Below the pieces are notes generated by a model, which was not told the DNA's origin, did not search any database, and saw nothing but the letters and a program-made list of their open reading frames with translations. From the NCBI RefSeq assembly GCF_002904165.1, contig NZ_CVTD020000017.1, positions 1 through 64,000 of the forward strand: DNA of 64,000 bases, in the 5' to 3' direction. The stretch's first letter is position 1. Each line of letters opens with the position of its first letter. The position numbers were made by a program, and so were the translations under genes. This stretch comes from Herbinix hemicellulosilytica (GTDB taxonomy: Bacteria > Bacillota > Clostridia > Lachnospirales > Lachnospiraceae). Positions 16,201-24,880 of this stretch are shown here, one piece after another.

Positions 16201-17997
16201 CTACTTAATCTTTATCATAATTAACGCTTCAATATTTTGATATGAGCCGCCGTCCCAAACTTCATAATTTACACTTTTTGCAACAATACATAAAGAGACA
16301 CTGGCACTTTCTACTATAAACCTAGCTTCGTCTAAAGACATTTCACCGACTTTTTCATCCCTGTCTGTAAACCTGTCAAAGATTTCATTCAGCGAAAAAC
16401 TGATAAGCTCATTTTTTTGGCTGTCTGTCAGCAAAAGATTTCCTAAACTATCATTATCATTTTCATGGATTAAAATATATTCTTTATTTTCTCCGTCAGC
16501 AAGTTCGTATGATACCTGGTTATCCTTACCATAAAATTCAGCTTCCATAATATAATCGTATCCCGATACGTTTATAAATACCCCACTTGGCAGATAAAGC
16601 CTGTATACTACGGGATCTCTATAATCCGTTTCGTATTGGGAAAATCCGAATGTTTTTTCAAAATCATACGACTGACTGTAAGCCTTAAGCCAATCAATAT
16701 CCTTAGTATAATTCATCCGGCTCAGATACTGAACCGAACTTATTATAACCTGTTTATCCTCCTGCGATATATTTGCATTCGGAACGATCTTTCCGTCCTT
16801 TAGCATATTGTTTTTTTGAAGCACTTCAGTCAGCCGGCTGATCTGATTATTTCTGCTTACGGTAAACGCATCCGTTACAGGAAAGACAGATATCAGGGAA
16901 AGAACAATTAATATAGGCGCAACTATATTAGTTTTACTGTTTGGTCTCAGGCTGAAAATAAATGCCGTTACCGTCGAAAAGATACCAAACATTATAACAT
17001 AATACCTGCCTGCGGTTATTCCCAACTCCCCAATTTTAAGCACGGACGATACGGTCTGGAACAATACAACCGGTATCAGAACCTTCGGAAATATCATTCT
17101 GAAATATATGGCTATTTTGCTTTTAATAACACAAGCCAAAAGATACACGGTTATTACCGTAATGGAATAAGATACCAGCAAAGGCTCCATAAGATTGTCT
17201 TTCCAGAAGTCGCCGGTTATATTAAGAATTATATAAAGCAGTAGTATAAAAGTAAAAACAACCGTTATCGGAATAATAATATATGATATAAGGCCTTCCA
17301 AAAATTTTGAAGGTTCTATGGCTTTTATTAACTGCTTTTCATTATTATCTTCCAAATTTAGGACAGAATCATTTGCATCTTTGTTATAAGCAGGATATAA
17401 AGGAATTAATGAAAGAAAATGTAAAGGAGCATATAAAAAAGCGATCGCATTCAGAACATGCCTGTATGCTTTGCTGTTTATATCCGCAATCAGCATATCT
17501 ATAGCCATCAGAATCAGGGCTATCCCCAAAAACATAACAGCCGAGTAAAATGCCACAGTAAAAAAACTTTTAAATACCGCCATGAAGCTGTCACTAAAAC
17601 CAATTCTTGATTTCATGGACGGAATCCATATAAATAAAATCAAAAGTATAAATAACAGGACAATTGTTCTTACAGCAATTTCAGTACTGATTTCTTCAAC
17701 AGCAAATTTTAATATTAAGTAATATATAATGGCTCCGATTACAGCAATGGTCGCGAATATAAGCCTGATTTTCTCCGACCTAATAAAGCGTTCATAGCAT
17801 AATTGCAGCACCATAAAAAGAGCCGCACCGATTATAAAAGAAAATAACAGTTCAAAATAATTATCATCAGCCTCTTTGGTTATATAATAGGATGTCAGAA
17901 TGGCCGAAGAAAAAAAGAAAACAATCGTCAGCGGAAAACGCTTTATCGTCCCGGTAAATCCCTGTAATGTAGATGTCAGTTTTTCTAAATGCTTCAT
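16201..17997 (-). CDS. DUF4153 multi-pass membrane protein
   Basis: A 598-residue protein with about ten hydrophobic helices in residues 20-380 followed by a soluble C-terminal part (about 390-598). The layout and segments such as FKSFFTVAFYSAVMFLGIALILMAID and RYYVIMFGIFSTVTAFIFS fit DUF4153, a membrane family of unknown function in Firmicutes. I choose ATG at 17997 (MKHLEK): AGGAGG lies 7 nt upstream, whereas the TTG at 18018 lies before that ribosome site. It has its own upstream gap with the terminator of uraA. Confidence 0.72.
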   Translation of the reverse strand: MKHLEKLTSTLQGFTGTIKRFPLTIVFFFSSAILTSYYITKEADDNYFELLFSFIIGAALFMVLQLCYERFIRSEKIRLIFATIAVIGAIIYYLILKFAVEEISTEIAVRTIVLLFILLILFIWIPSMKSRIGFSDSFMAVFKSFFTVAFYSAVMFLGIALILMAIDMLIADINSKAYRHVLNAIAFLYAPLHFLSLIPLYPAYNKDANDSVLNLEDNNEKQLIKAIEPSKFLEGLISYIIIPITVVFTFILLLYIILNITGDFWKDNLMEPLLVSYSITVITVYLLACVIKSKIAIYFRMIFPKVLIPVVLFQTVSSVLKIGELGITAGRYYVIMFGIFSTVTAFIFSLRPNSKTNIVAPILIVLSLISVFPVTDAFTVSRNNQISRLTEVLQKNNMLKDGKIVPNANISQEDKQVIISSVQYLSRMNYTKDIDWLKAYSQSYDFEKTFGFSQYETDYRDPVVYRLYLPSGVFINVSGYDYIMEAEFYGKDNQVSYELADGENKEYILIHENDNDSLGNLLLTDSQKNELISFSLNEIFDRFTDRDEKVGEMSLDEARFIVESASVSLCIVAKSVNYEVWDGGSYQNIEALIMIKIK

Positions 17998-18135
17998 GTT
18001 CTGGCCTCCTGTCAGCAATTCATAGTTTACAGACCAATCTGCTTATATATAACATTATATCATATGAGTTATTAAGTTCCAAGGTATACCATATTTTAAA
18101 GTAAAAATAATTTATTTAAAATCATTCTGTCATAA

Positions 18136-18187
18136 AAAAGTATTACCATCTCACAAACAGGATATTAGCCTCTTTATGAGATGGTAA
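18136..18187 (-). terminator. Rho-independent terminator after uraA
   Basis: Perfect 11-bp stem TTACCATCTCA / TGAGATGGTAA with a 23-nt loop, followed on the minus strand by TACTTTTTTATG. Confidence 0.88.
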
Positions 18188-18257
18188 CCGATTCTGCATA
18201 TATTTATTAATCTATGTGTATTCTAATATTTAATTTTTTATATGTGCCGATATTCTT

Positions 18258-19556
18258 CTAATTGGTCTCTTCTTTTTCTAAAATATTGTCTTTACCGACC
18301 GGAAGCACCAGAGCAAGGAATATTCCCGCAAATGCCGCCAGGGCAAGACCGGATATGCTTACAGTATCTGTAATAGGGATACTGTCACAACCGATACCCA
18401 GCACAAATATGATTGCGGCAATCATCAGGTTTCTGCTGTTACCAAAATTCAGTTGGGATTTAACAAGGATACGTACTCCAACAGAAGAAATCATACCGTA
18501 TAATACTATACTTATTCCGCCGGTTACGGGTGCCGGTATACTGTTTACAAAACCGCCAAATTTACCTATAATGCCTAGTAAAACCGCAATCCAAGCCGCA
18601 ACACGGATAACTGCGGGATCATAATTTTTTGTAACTGCTAAGACTCCGGTATTTTCGCTGTAAGTTGTATTTGCAGGTCCACCAAGCAAACCTGCCCAGG
18701 ATGTTGCAAGACCGTCTCCAAGTAAAGTCCTGTGTACCCCCGGATCAACCATGAAATTCTGACCCACAACCGCACTGTTGGTTGTTATATCACCGACATG
18801 TTCTATTAAAGTAACCAAGGCAATCGGAGCTATCGCAAGAATAGCATCAAGTTCGAACTTAGGCATAAGCAATAATTGCTTCATTATATTTTCGTCCATG
18901 AAAGAGAACCATTCTGCCTGTCTTACAGGAGTGATATCTACAAGACCAAGAGGAATGCAAACTAAATAACCTGCAATTATAGCAAACAGAATTGGCATCA
19001 GATTATATATACCCTTTGCAAAAACGGAGATGCATATGCAAGTTGCCAGTACAACCACCGTTACCAACACAGCCTTAAAACTAAATACCTGCTCTCCGGT
19101 CTCAGTTGTCAGGAAGAAAGCGTTGTTAATGGCTACACTACTAAGTCTTAAGCCTATAACAATTATTATGGGTCCGGTTACAATTGGCGGAAGCAACTTA
19201 TTAATTTTTTCGTAGCCAACAAACTTAATCAGTAAAGCAAATACCGCATAAACAAGACCGGCCACAATAAGTCCGCCTTTTACGGCAGCCAGTTTAGGAA
19301 GAAAATCAGGATCCCCTATTCTGGAATTTCCTATAACTGCCATGATTCCTACCATGAAAGCGAAACTTGAACCCAAAAAAACAGGAACCTTCTTTTTCGT
19401 TATCAAATGAAATAACAAGGTTCCTGTTCCTGCACAAAATAGAGTAATTGATGTATCAAGCCCTGTCAGCGCTGGTACTAATACCGTTGCACCAAACATG
19501 GCCAATACATGTTGAATGCCAAGTATTAATTTTTTGTGTAGTGATTTCCTTTCCAT
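18258..19556 (-). CDS. uraA: Uracil/xanthine-type NCS2 nucleobase permease
   Basis: A 432-residue, roughly 14-helix nucleobase:cation symporter. N-terminal HVLAMFGATVLVPALTGLD is the hallmark of the UraA/uracil permease branch; IALVTLIEHVGDI contains the substrate-binding Glu, and GLLGGPANTTYSENTGVLAVT is the conserved loop. It imports uracil (or possibly xanthine). The start is ATG at 19556: AAAGGAG lies 6 nt upstream, inside a longer TTG-initiated frame. No PyrR-type leader was seen. A sigma-A promoter sits at 19615-19643, and an insertion sequence has landed just upstream of it. Confidence 0.88.
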   Translation of the reverse strand: MERKSLHKKLILGIQHVLAMFGATVLVPALTGLDTSITLFCAGTGTLLFHLITKKKVPVFLGSSFAFMVGIMAVIGNSRIGDPDFLPKLAAVKGGLIVAGLVYAVFALLIKFVGYEKINKLLPPIVTGPIIIVIGLRLSSVAINNAFFLTTETGEQVFSFKAVLVTVVVLATCICISVFAKGIYNLMPILFAIIAGYLVCIPLGLVDITPVRQAEWFSFMDENIMKQLLLMPKFELDAILAIAPIALVTLIEHVGDITTNSAVVGQNFMVDPGVHRTLLGDGLATSWAGLLGGPANTTYSENTGVLAVTKNYDPAVIRVAAWIAVLLGIIGKFGGFVNSIPAPVTGGISIVLYGMISSVGVRILVKSQLNFGNSRNLMIAAIIFVLGIGCDSIPITDTVSISGLALAAFAGIFLALVLPVGKDNILEKEETN

Positions 19557-19614
19557 ATCTTTCTCCTTTGACTTTATTTTCGGCAAACTTTCGTAAAAAA
19601 GTTTAACCTTTCAT

Positions 19615-19643
19615 ATATTACAGTATATTTTATAAAAAATCAA
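19615..19643 (-). promoter_or_regulatory. Sigma-A promoter of uraA
   Basis: Minus strand -35 TTGATT (19638-19643), 17-bp spacer, -10 TAATAT (19615-19620). The target duplication of the insertion sequence begins 5 bp upstream of the -35, so the promoter survives intact. Confidence 0.75.
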
Positions 19644-19647
19644 TAGT

Positions 19648-19672
19648 AATTTAAAATTTTTATTTTTCTGTC
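19648..19672 (+). repeat. Left copy of a 25-bp target-site duplication
   Basis: Twenty-five bases immediately outside the left inverted repeat, from AATTTAAAATTTTT to CTGTC, are identical to 20748-20772 on the other side of the element. The duplicate must have been made at insertion. Confidence 0.9.
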
Positions 19673-20747
19673 TGTAGGTTTACAATACATGTGTTACAAA
19701 ATTAAATAAATAAAAACGGAAATGCTCTCTTTTGTGTTATATTTAAGTTACCATACAAAAATACAAACAGAAAGGAGAAGCATTTCCGTATGGCTATTAT
19801 AACACAGGATATGAGATTTAGACTAGCATTAATTAAGTATGCTGATAAATATGGTGTTTCAAAAGCTGCTGCTCGTTATAAAACCAATCGCCAGTATGTC
19901 TATCGCTGGAAACGCCGTTACGATGGCTCTTGGGATTCTCTTAGAGATCGGTCCAGAAGGCCTCATCATCATCCTAATCAGCATACTGAAGAAGAAATCA
20001 AACTTATTAATAACATGCGCCGTCGTAATCCTCATGATGGTTTGGTTGTTTTTTGGGTAAAACTTAGGCAACGTGGCTATAAAAGATCCATCACCGGTCT
20101 ATATCGTTTTCTTCGTAAGAAAAGCCTTATGCCTACTAAACCAAAAAAACCAAAGTACATTCCTAAGCCTTATGAGAAAATGTCATATCCTGGCCAGAGG
20201 TTCCAGATTGATGTCAAGGCCGTACCTTCTTCATGCCTGGTTAATGAAGCCAAGGGGCAAAAGTTTTATCAGTATACTGCTATTGATGAATATTCCAGAT
20301 GGCGTTATGTTGAAGCTTTTGAAGAGCGTAGTACATATTCATCTATGCAGTTTTTAGAGCACCTTGTAAAAGCATTTCCACTGCCCATAGAATGCATTCA
20401 AACAGATAATGGCATGGAATTCACTAAACGCCTTTCATCAGGAAATAAAGCTAAAACACCGACAATTTTTGAAGTACGACTTAAGCAACTAGGTATTCGT
20501 CATAAACTCATACGGCCATTTACGCCCAGGCATAATGGTAAAGTAGAACGAAGTCATAGAAAGGATAATGAGCGATTCTATTCAACGCATACCTTCTATT
20601 CATTCGAGGATTTCAGTAAGCAGCTAACTATATATAACAAAAGAGAGTATAACCGTTTTCCAATTAGACCCCTGGGATGGAAATCGCCACAAGAAGTCTT
20701 AAATGATTTTATTAAGTATGGTGTAACATATGTTTGACAAACCTACA
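19673..20747 (+). mobile_element. Insertion sequence, 1075 bp, IS481/IS3-like rve transposase
   Basis: The element runs from TGTAGGTTT to AAACCTACA. The imperfect terminal inverted repeats are about 26 bp: both ends share TGTAGGTTT and then ACAT..GTTACA-type positions. It encodes one intact transposase and is bounded by a perfect 25-bp direct repeat, so insertion is recent. It lies in the gap between the purine and uracil permease genes, interrupting neither. An inverted repeat at 19716-19726 / 19779-19789 lies in the leader of the transposase. Confidence 0.9.
19790..20737 (+). CDS. DDE (rve) transposase of the insertion sequence
   Basis: A 315-residue transposase. N-terminal helix-turn-helix region: KYGVSKAAARYKTNRQYVYRWKRRY with SWDSLRDRSRRPHHHP, typical of IS481-like enzymes. 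The catalytic DDE core is complete: Asp in QIDVKAV, Asp in QTDNGMEF and Glu in HNGKVERSHRKDNERFY. The protein appears full length. AAAGGAG lies 13 nt before the ATG and the start codon directly follows the leader inverted repeat. The stop codon lies inside the right inverted repeat. Confidence 0.92.
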   Translation: MAIITQDMRFRLALIKYADKYGVSKAAARYKTNRQYVYRWKRRYDGSWDSLRDRSRRPHHHPNQHTEEEIKLINNMRRRNPHDGLVVFWVKLRQRGYKRSITGLYRFLRKKSLMPTKPKKPKYIPKPYEKMSYPGQRFQIDVKAVPSSCLVNEAKGQKFYQYTAIDEYSRWRYVEAFEERSTYSSMQFLEHLVKAFPLPIECIQTDNGMEFTKRLSSGNKAKTPTIFEVRLKQLGIRHKLIRPFTPRHNGKVERSHRKDNERFYSTHTFYSFEDFSKQLTIYNKREYNRFPIRPLGWKSPQEVLNDFIKYGVTYV

Positions 20748-20772
20748 AATTTAAAATTTTTATTTTTCTGTC
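20748..20772 (+). repeat. Right copy of the 25-bp target-site duplication
   Basis: Identical to 19648-19672, directly after the right terminus CCTACA. Confidence 0.9.
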
Positions 20773-20785
20773 TTAAACCCCATAT

Positions 20786-20819
20786 AATACCGGGGTCGGT
20801 TTAAACCTCCCCCGGTATT
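20786..20819. terminator. Hairpin after the purine permease gene
   Basis: Perfect 10-bp stem AATACCGGGG / CCCCGGTATT with an inner palindrome GGTTTAAACC. It is 15 bp past the permease stop but lacks a clear U tract, so it may end transcripts inefficiently or protect the 3' end. Confidence 0.6.
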
Positions 20820-20834
20820 TAAGCTAATATATAA

Positions 20835-22229
20835 TTACAGTAATATATATTTCAAAATAAATAATACAGTCAATACATACATTAAAACGCTGATCTTTTT
20901 CTCTTTTGCCTTACCTGCAATCAGGTTGATAATAACGTAAGAAATAATGCCAAAGCAGATACCTTCTGAAATACTGTACATAAACGGCATAGCTATTACG
21001 CACAGGAATGCAGGTATAGCTTCTGTCATATCTTCAAAATTAATTTTAACAATAGAAGTAATCATGTAGAAGCCTACTACTATCAAGGCAGGTGCTGTTG
21101 CAAAAGAAGGAATAGCAAGGAAAATAGGTGACAAAATGATTGAAACAGCAAATAATACTGCGACTACAAATGATGTTAGACCTGTTCTTCCGCCTTCGGA
21201 AACACCTGTAGCACTCTCTACATAAGTAGTTACGGTAGAAGTACCGAGTGCGGCTCCTACAGTCGTTCCGATTGCATCTGCCATAAGGGCTCCCTTAATA
21301 CGAGGAAGTTTCCCGTCTTTATCAAGCATATTCGATTTAGAAGAAACACCTATCAAAGTTCCAAGAGTATCAAAAATATCAACAAAGAGGAATGCAAATA
21401 CAACTACCAAAAAGTCCATTGATAAAATACCTGAAAAATCCATCTTAAATGCTACATCTTTTAATGCGGATAACTGAATTCCGCCGGAGAAGTCAGGCAG
21501 CAAGGAATAAAATCCTGCTTCTGCATTAACTTCATAAAGACCTGTAAGCTGGCAAATGATTCCCAAAATCCATGTTGCCAGTATTCCTAATAAAATACCG
21601 CCCTTTACTTTTTTAATCAATAATACTGCAGTAATAATGATACCTAAAAGTGTAAGAACTATTGTGACATTTTCGGTTCTAGTAACACCTTCAGCGGTAA
21701 ATGAATGGAACTGAACCAGAGTTGCGGAATTATCTTTTACAATACCGGAATTCTGAAGGCCTATAAATGTAATAAACAAACCTATACCGGCACTTACCGC
21801 ATATTTTAATGTCATAGGGATTGCGTTAAAGATAGCTTCACGAACATTTGTTAAAGATAACAGAATAAAGATTATACCTTCGATAAACACTGCTGCCAAT
21901 GCCACTTGCCATGAATAACCCATGGTAAGTACTACCGTATATGCAAAATACGCATTTAAGCCCATGCCGGGAGCAAGCGCAAACGGATAGTTAGCCAAAA
22001 ATGCCATCAACAAAGTAGCAATGAATGAGGATATCGCTGTTGCCATAAATACGCCGTTGGGATTCATTCTGGCTGAACCTTCAAGGCCAAGAATATCATT
22101 AAAAGCAGTCATGGTGCTGGGATTCACAGCCAGAATATACGCCATTGTCATAAAGGTTGTAATTCCGGCCATTATTTCCGTCTTAACATTGGTGTTGTTC
22201 TCTTTCAGCTTGAAAAGTTTTTCTAACAT
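20835..22229 (-). CDS. AzgA/PbuG-type purine permease (NCS2 family)
   Basis: A 464-residue, about 12-helix permease. The N-terminus TEIMAGITTFMTMAYILAVNPSTM and the core FALAPGMGLNAYFAYTV, FLFVDIFDTLGTLIGVSS and ALGTSTVTTYVESATGVSEGGRTGLTS-type blocks are diagnostic of the AzgA branch, which imports adenine, guanine or hypoxanthine. The ATG follows GGGAGG at 5 nt. Its leader carries a 17-bp hairpin with U tract immediately before the ribosome site; no purine riboswitch aptamer was recognised. With the uraA gene it forms a nucleobase-salvage pair split by the insertion sequence. Confidence 0.9.
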   Translation of the reverse strand: MLEKLFKLKENNTNVKTEIMAGITTFMTMAYILAVNPSTMTAFNDILGLEGSARMNPNGVFMATAISSFIATLLMAFLANYPFALAPGMGLNAYFAYTVVLTMGYSWQVALAAVFIEGIIFILLSLTNVREAIFNAIPMTLKYAVSAGIGLFITFIGLQNSGIVKDNSATLVQFHSFTAEGVTRTENVTIVLTLLGIIITAVLLIKKVKGGILLGILATWILGIICQLTGLYEVNAEAGFYSLLPDFSGGIQLSALKDVAFKMDFSGILSMDFLVVVFAFLFVDIFDTLGTLIGVSSKSNMLDKDGKLPRIKGALMADAIGTTVGAALGTSTVTTYVESATGVSEGGRTGLTSFVVAVLFAVSIILSPIFLAIPSFATAPALIVVGFYMITSIVKINFEDMTEAIPAFLCVIAMPFMYSISEGICFGIISYVIINLIAGKAKEKKISVLMYVLTVLFILKYILL

Positions 22230-22243
22230 AAGTATCCTCCCAC

Positions 22244-22288
22244 AAAAAAATTATTCCGTAATAAACGGACCTTTATTACGGAATAATT
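22244..22288 (-). terminator. Leader terminator/attenuator before the purine permease gene
   Basis: A perfect 17-bp inverted repeat (22249-22265 and 22272-22288, arms starting AATTATTCCG) with a 6-nt loop is followed on the minus strand by TTTTTTTGTG and then GGGAGG of the permease. A full intrinsic terminator therefore lies within 20 nt of the start codon, implying control by read-through. Confidence 0.8.
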
Positions 22289-22432
22289 GTATCAAATGTT
22301 ACTTTTGTTTACAAGCAAGCCACTTATTATATATTTTAATCTTATTTATTAGTATATCTCTTAATAATTTGCTGTTTTATCGGATATATTGTCGGCCTCA
22401 CTTTAAAATTAATATAAAATGTCAATTGAGGC

Positions 22433-24517
22433 TTATTCTTCATTCTCTTCTTCTTTAGCATTTTCCTCAATTACTTTTTGTTGAACATCCGCAGGTGCCT
22501 GCTCATATCTTGCAAATTCATAGGAGAATTCGCCGATACCGCCGGTCATGGATCGAAGATCGGTTGAATATCCGTATAACTCGGCCAAAGGTACGTCAGC
22601 AAGTATTTCCTGTTTGCCGTTTACGGGATTCATGCCTAGTACACGGCCCCGTCTCTTATTGAGGTCACCCATAATATCGCCGGTATACTTATCGGGAACG
22701 ACAACCCTCATAGATACAATCGGCTCAAGAAGTACAGGCGATGCTTCCATAAAACCTTGCTTGAATGCCAAAATAGTAGCCAGTTTAAATGCCATTTCGG
22801 AGGAATCTACTGGATGGTATGAACCGTCTACTAATGTTGCTTTAATACCGACAACAGGATAACCGGCCATAGGTCCCTTTAATACGCTTTCCTGCAAACC
22901 TTTTTCTACAGCAGGGAAGTAGTTTTTAGGTACAGCACCGCCGAAGATTCTTTCTTCAAAGATATAAGGCTTTTCAAGATCTCCTGAAGGTTCAAATTCA
23001 ATTACAACATCACCGTATTGACCGTGACCGCCGGACTGCTTCTTATGTTTACCGCGGACACTAACTTTCTTTCTGATTGTCTCACGATAAGGAACTCTGG
23101 GTTTGGTTACTTCAATATCAACTTTATATCTTGACAAAAGTTTGCTTACCACAACTTCCAGGTGCTGATCTCCGATACCGTAGAGTAATGTCTGTCTGTT
23201 TTCAACGTCATTTACTACTTTAAGAGTAAGATCTTCGTCCATCAGCTTAGCAAGAGCCTGTGATACCTTGTCTTCGTCGCTCTTATTCTTGGTCTTGTAT
23301 CTCATGTATGTATAAGGTACAGATACCTCAATCGGATCATATTCAACCGGAACCGCCTTGGTTGCCAGGGTATCTCCCGTAGCGGTAACATTAAGTTTTG
23401 CCAAAGCTCCGATATCACCTGCATGAAGTTCATTAACTTCAATCTGTTCTTTTCCGCGAAGAATATAAATCTTGTTAACCTTTTCATCGGTATCCTTGTT
23501 TGTATTATACAAAGGAGTATCTCCCTTAAGTACACCTGAGCAAACCTTAAGCAATGAGAATTTACCGATAAACGGATCGACTATGGTCTTAAATACTCTT
23601 GCGGTAAACGGTTTCTTATCATCATAATTGGCCTCAAAAACCTCACCGTTTGAGGTGTTCTTGCCTTTAATGGTCTTCTTTGTCGGATCTGGGAAATACT
23701 TAACTATAGCCTGCATAAGCATAGTTGTTCCCTGAGCATTTATACCTGAACCCATAAGAACAGGTACAATGGAACCGTCTATAACGTTAGTTCGAAGTGC
23801 ATGAGAGATTTCTTCCTGGGTAAATTCTTCGCCGCTGAAATATTTATCCATTAATTCTTCACTGGTTTCTGCAACTGCTTCCAGCAAATCCTCTCTGAAC
23901 TTCGAAAGAGTTTCCTTACAATAATCCGGAATTTCGCATTCTACATAATTGCTTCCTGTCGTGAATTTTCTGCCGGCCATTTTTACTACATTTACAAATC
24001 CTACAAACTTATTGTCTTCTTTGATAGGAAGATGGAAAGGCGCAATCTTATGGCCATACAATTCTCTTAACTGATCTACTACCTGACTAAAATTGGCATT
24101 TTCTACATCCATATCGGTGACGAAAAAGATTCTGGGTAAATTAAATTTCTCACAATATTCCCACGCTTTAATTGCACCAACTTCAACACCGGCCTTTGCT
24201 GATACGACAATGACAGCCGCGTCGGCAACAGCTAATGCTTCTTCTACTTCTCCCACAAAATCGAAATAGCCCGGTGTATCCAGGAAGTTGATTTTAACCC
24301 CTTCATAATCAATGGGTACTACTGTGGTGCTTATGGAGAACAGTCTTTTCTGTTCTTCTTTGTCATAATCACTGATGGTATTTCCTTCTTCTACTTTTCC
24401 TTGGCGCTTAATGATTCCTGTAGTATAGGCCATAGCTTCTACCAATGTTGTCTTGCCGCATCCCCCGTGGCCTAATAAAATAACATTGCGTATTTTTTCA
24501 GAAGTGTAAACATTCAT
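22433..24517 (-). CDS. EF-G-like translational GTPase (paralogue)
   Basis: A 694-residue protein with all EF-G domains in order: G domain (P-loop GHGGCGKT 16-23), domain II, III, IV (PRVPYRETIRKKVSVRGKHKKQSGGHGQYGDVV-type region) and V (VRVVVPDKYTGDIMGDLNKRRG-type). It belongs to the EF-G-like side branch, not canonical FusA: the switch-II motif is DTPGYFDF, with Tyr84 where EF-G has the catalytic His, and the G4 motif NKxD is replaced by TDMD (134-137). These traits are shared by known EF-G2-like proteins. Its cellular role is unsettled. GGAGG lies before the ATG; a sigma-A promoter is at 24602-24630. Confidence 0.9.
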   Translation of the reverse strand: MNVYTSEKIRNVILLGHGGCGKTTLVEAMAYTTGIIKRQGKVEEGNTISDYDKEEQKRLFSISTTVVPIDYEGVKINFLDTPGYFDFVGEVEEALAVADAAVIVVSAKAGVEVGAIKAWEYCEKFNLPRIFFVTDMDVENANFSQVVDQLRELYGHKIAPFHLPIKEDNKFVGFVNVVKMAGRKFTTGSNYVECEIPDYCKETLSKFREDLLEAVAETSEELMDKYFSGEEFTQEEISHALRTNVIDGSIVPVLMGSGINAQGTTMLMQAIVKYFPDPTKKTIKGKNTSNGEVFEANYDDKKPFTARVFKTIVDPFIGKFSLLKVCSGVLKGDTPLYNTNKDTDEKVNKIYILRGKEQIEVNELHAGDIGALAKLNVTATGDTLATKAVPVEYDPIEVSVPYTYMRYKTKNKSDEDKVSQALAKLMDEDLTLKVVNDVENRQTLLYGIGDQHLEVVVSKLLSRYKVDIEVTKPRVPYRETIRKKVSVRGKHKKQSGGHGQYGDVVIEFEPSGDLEKPYIFEERIFGGAVPKNYFPAVEKGLQESVLKGPMAGYPVVGIKATLVDGSYHPVDSSEMAFKLATILAFKQGFMEASPVLLEPIVSMRVVVPDKYTGDIMGDLNKRRGRVLGMNPVNGKQEILADVPLAELYGYSTDLRSMTGGIGEFSYEFARYEQAPADVQQKVIEENAKEEENEE

Positions 24518-24601
24518 ACCTATTCCTCCATTACATTATTTAGTAAGTAGTAGAGTAACAAACTAGTCACCTACGTTATTACCCGCTATACCTCTTAGTC
24601 T

Positions 24602-24630
24602 ATTTTACTAAATTTGCATACTGATTACAA
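24602..24630 (-). promoter_or_regulatory. Sigma-A promoter of the EF-G-like gene
   Basis: Minus strand -35 TTGTAA (24625-24630), 17-bp spacer, -10 TAAAAT (24602-24607), giving a leader of about 78 nt. Confidence 0.65.
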
Positions 24631-24735
24631 TAGTTTTATAATAAACTTAACAAAGTTATATTTTCCAAATGCAAAATTTCTCGGAATAATTGATAAATCT
24701 ACATTTTTACGTATTTTTCCATTATATTTAATGTC

Positions 24736-24772
24736 GTAACGCATTAAACCGTTACGCTTTAAACCGTAACGC
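24736..24772 (+). repeat. Three 15-bp-spaced GTWACGC repeats upstream of aroF
   Basis: Units GTAACGCATTAAACC (24736-24750), GTTACGCTTTAAACC (24751-24765) and GTAACGC (24766-24772). They end 17 bp before the -35 of the aroF promoter, a position suited to an operator or activator site. Confidence 0.75.
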
Positions 24773-24789
24773 TGTGAATAATCAGAGTA

Positions 24790-24818
24790 TTGACATAAGG
24801 ATTTTTTAAGAGTATAAT
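24790..24818 (+). promoter_or_regulatory. Consensus sigma-A promoter of aroF
   Basis: TTGACA (24790-24795), 17-bp spacer, TATAAT (24813-24818): both hexamers are perfect. Confidence 0.93.
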
Positions 24819-24880
24819 CGGTCCAAGTACCCGGTTAATGAAAATATACGGTACATAATGAAAGTAAAGGAGTATGTCAT

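Larger units (their letters stand above)
24518..24880. other. Divergent promoter region, 363 bp
   Basis: It holds the promoter of the EF-G-like gene (24602-24630, minus), three 15-bp repeats (24736-24772) and a consensus promoter for aroF (24790-24818, plus). The aroF leader is only about 55 nt, too short for a T-box. Confidence 0.8.

Noticed and set aside
22289-22432. Possible purine riboswitch
   Set aside because: The conserved loops and P1 core are not present.
22394-22434. Terminator at the EF-G-like gene end (GCCTCA/TGAGGC)
   Set aside because: Short stem, long loop, no U tract.
22021-22458. Forward 145-codon frame at the purine permease start
   Set aside because: Antisense to two well-supported genes and its leader hairpin; no protein similarity or ribosome site.
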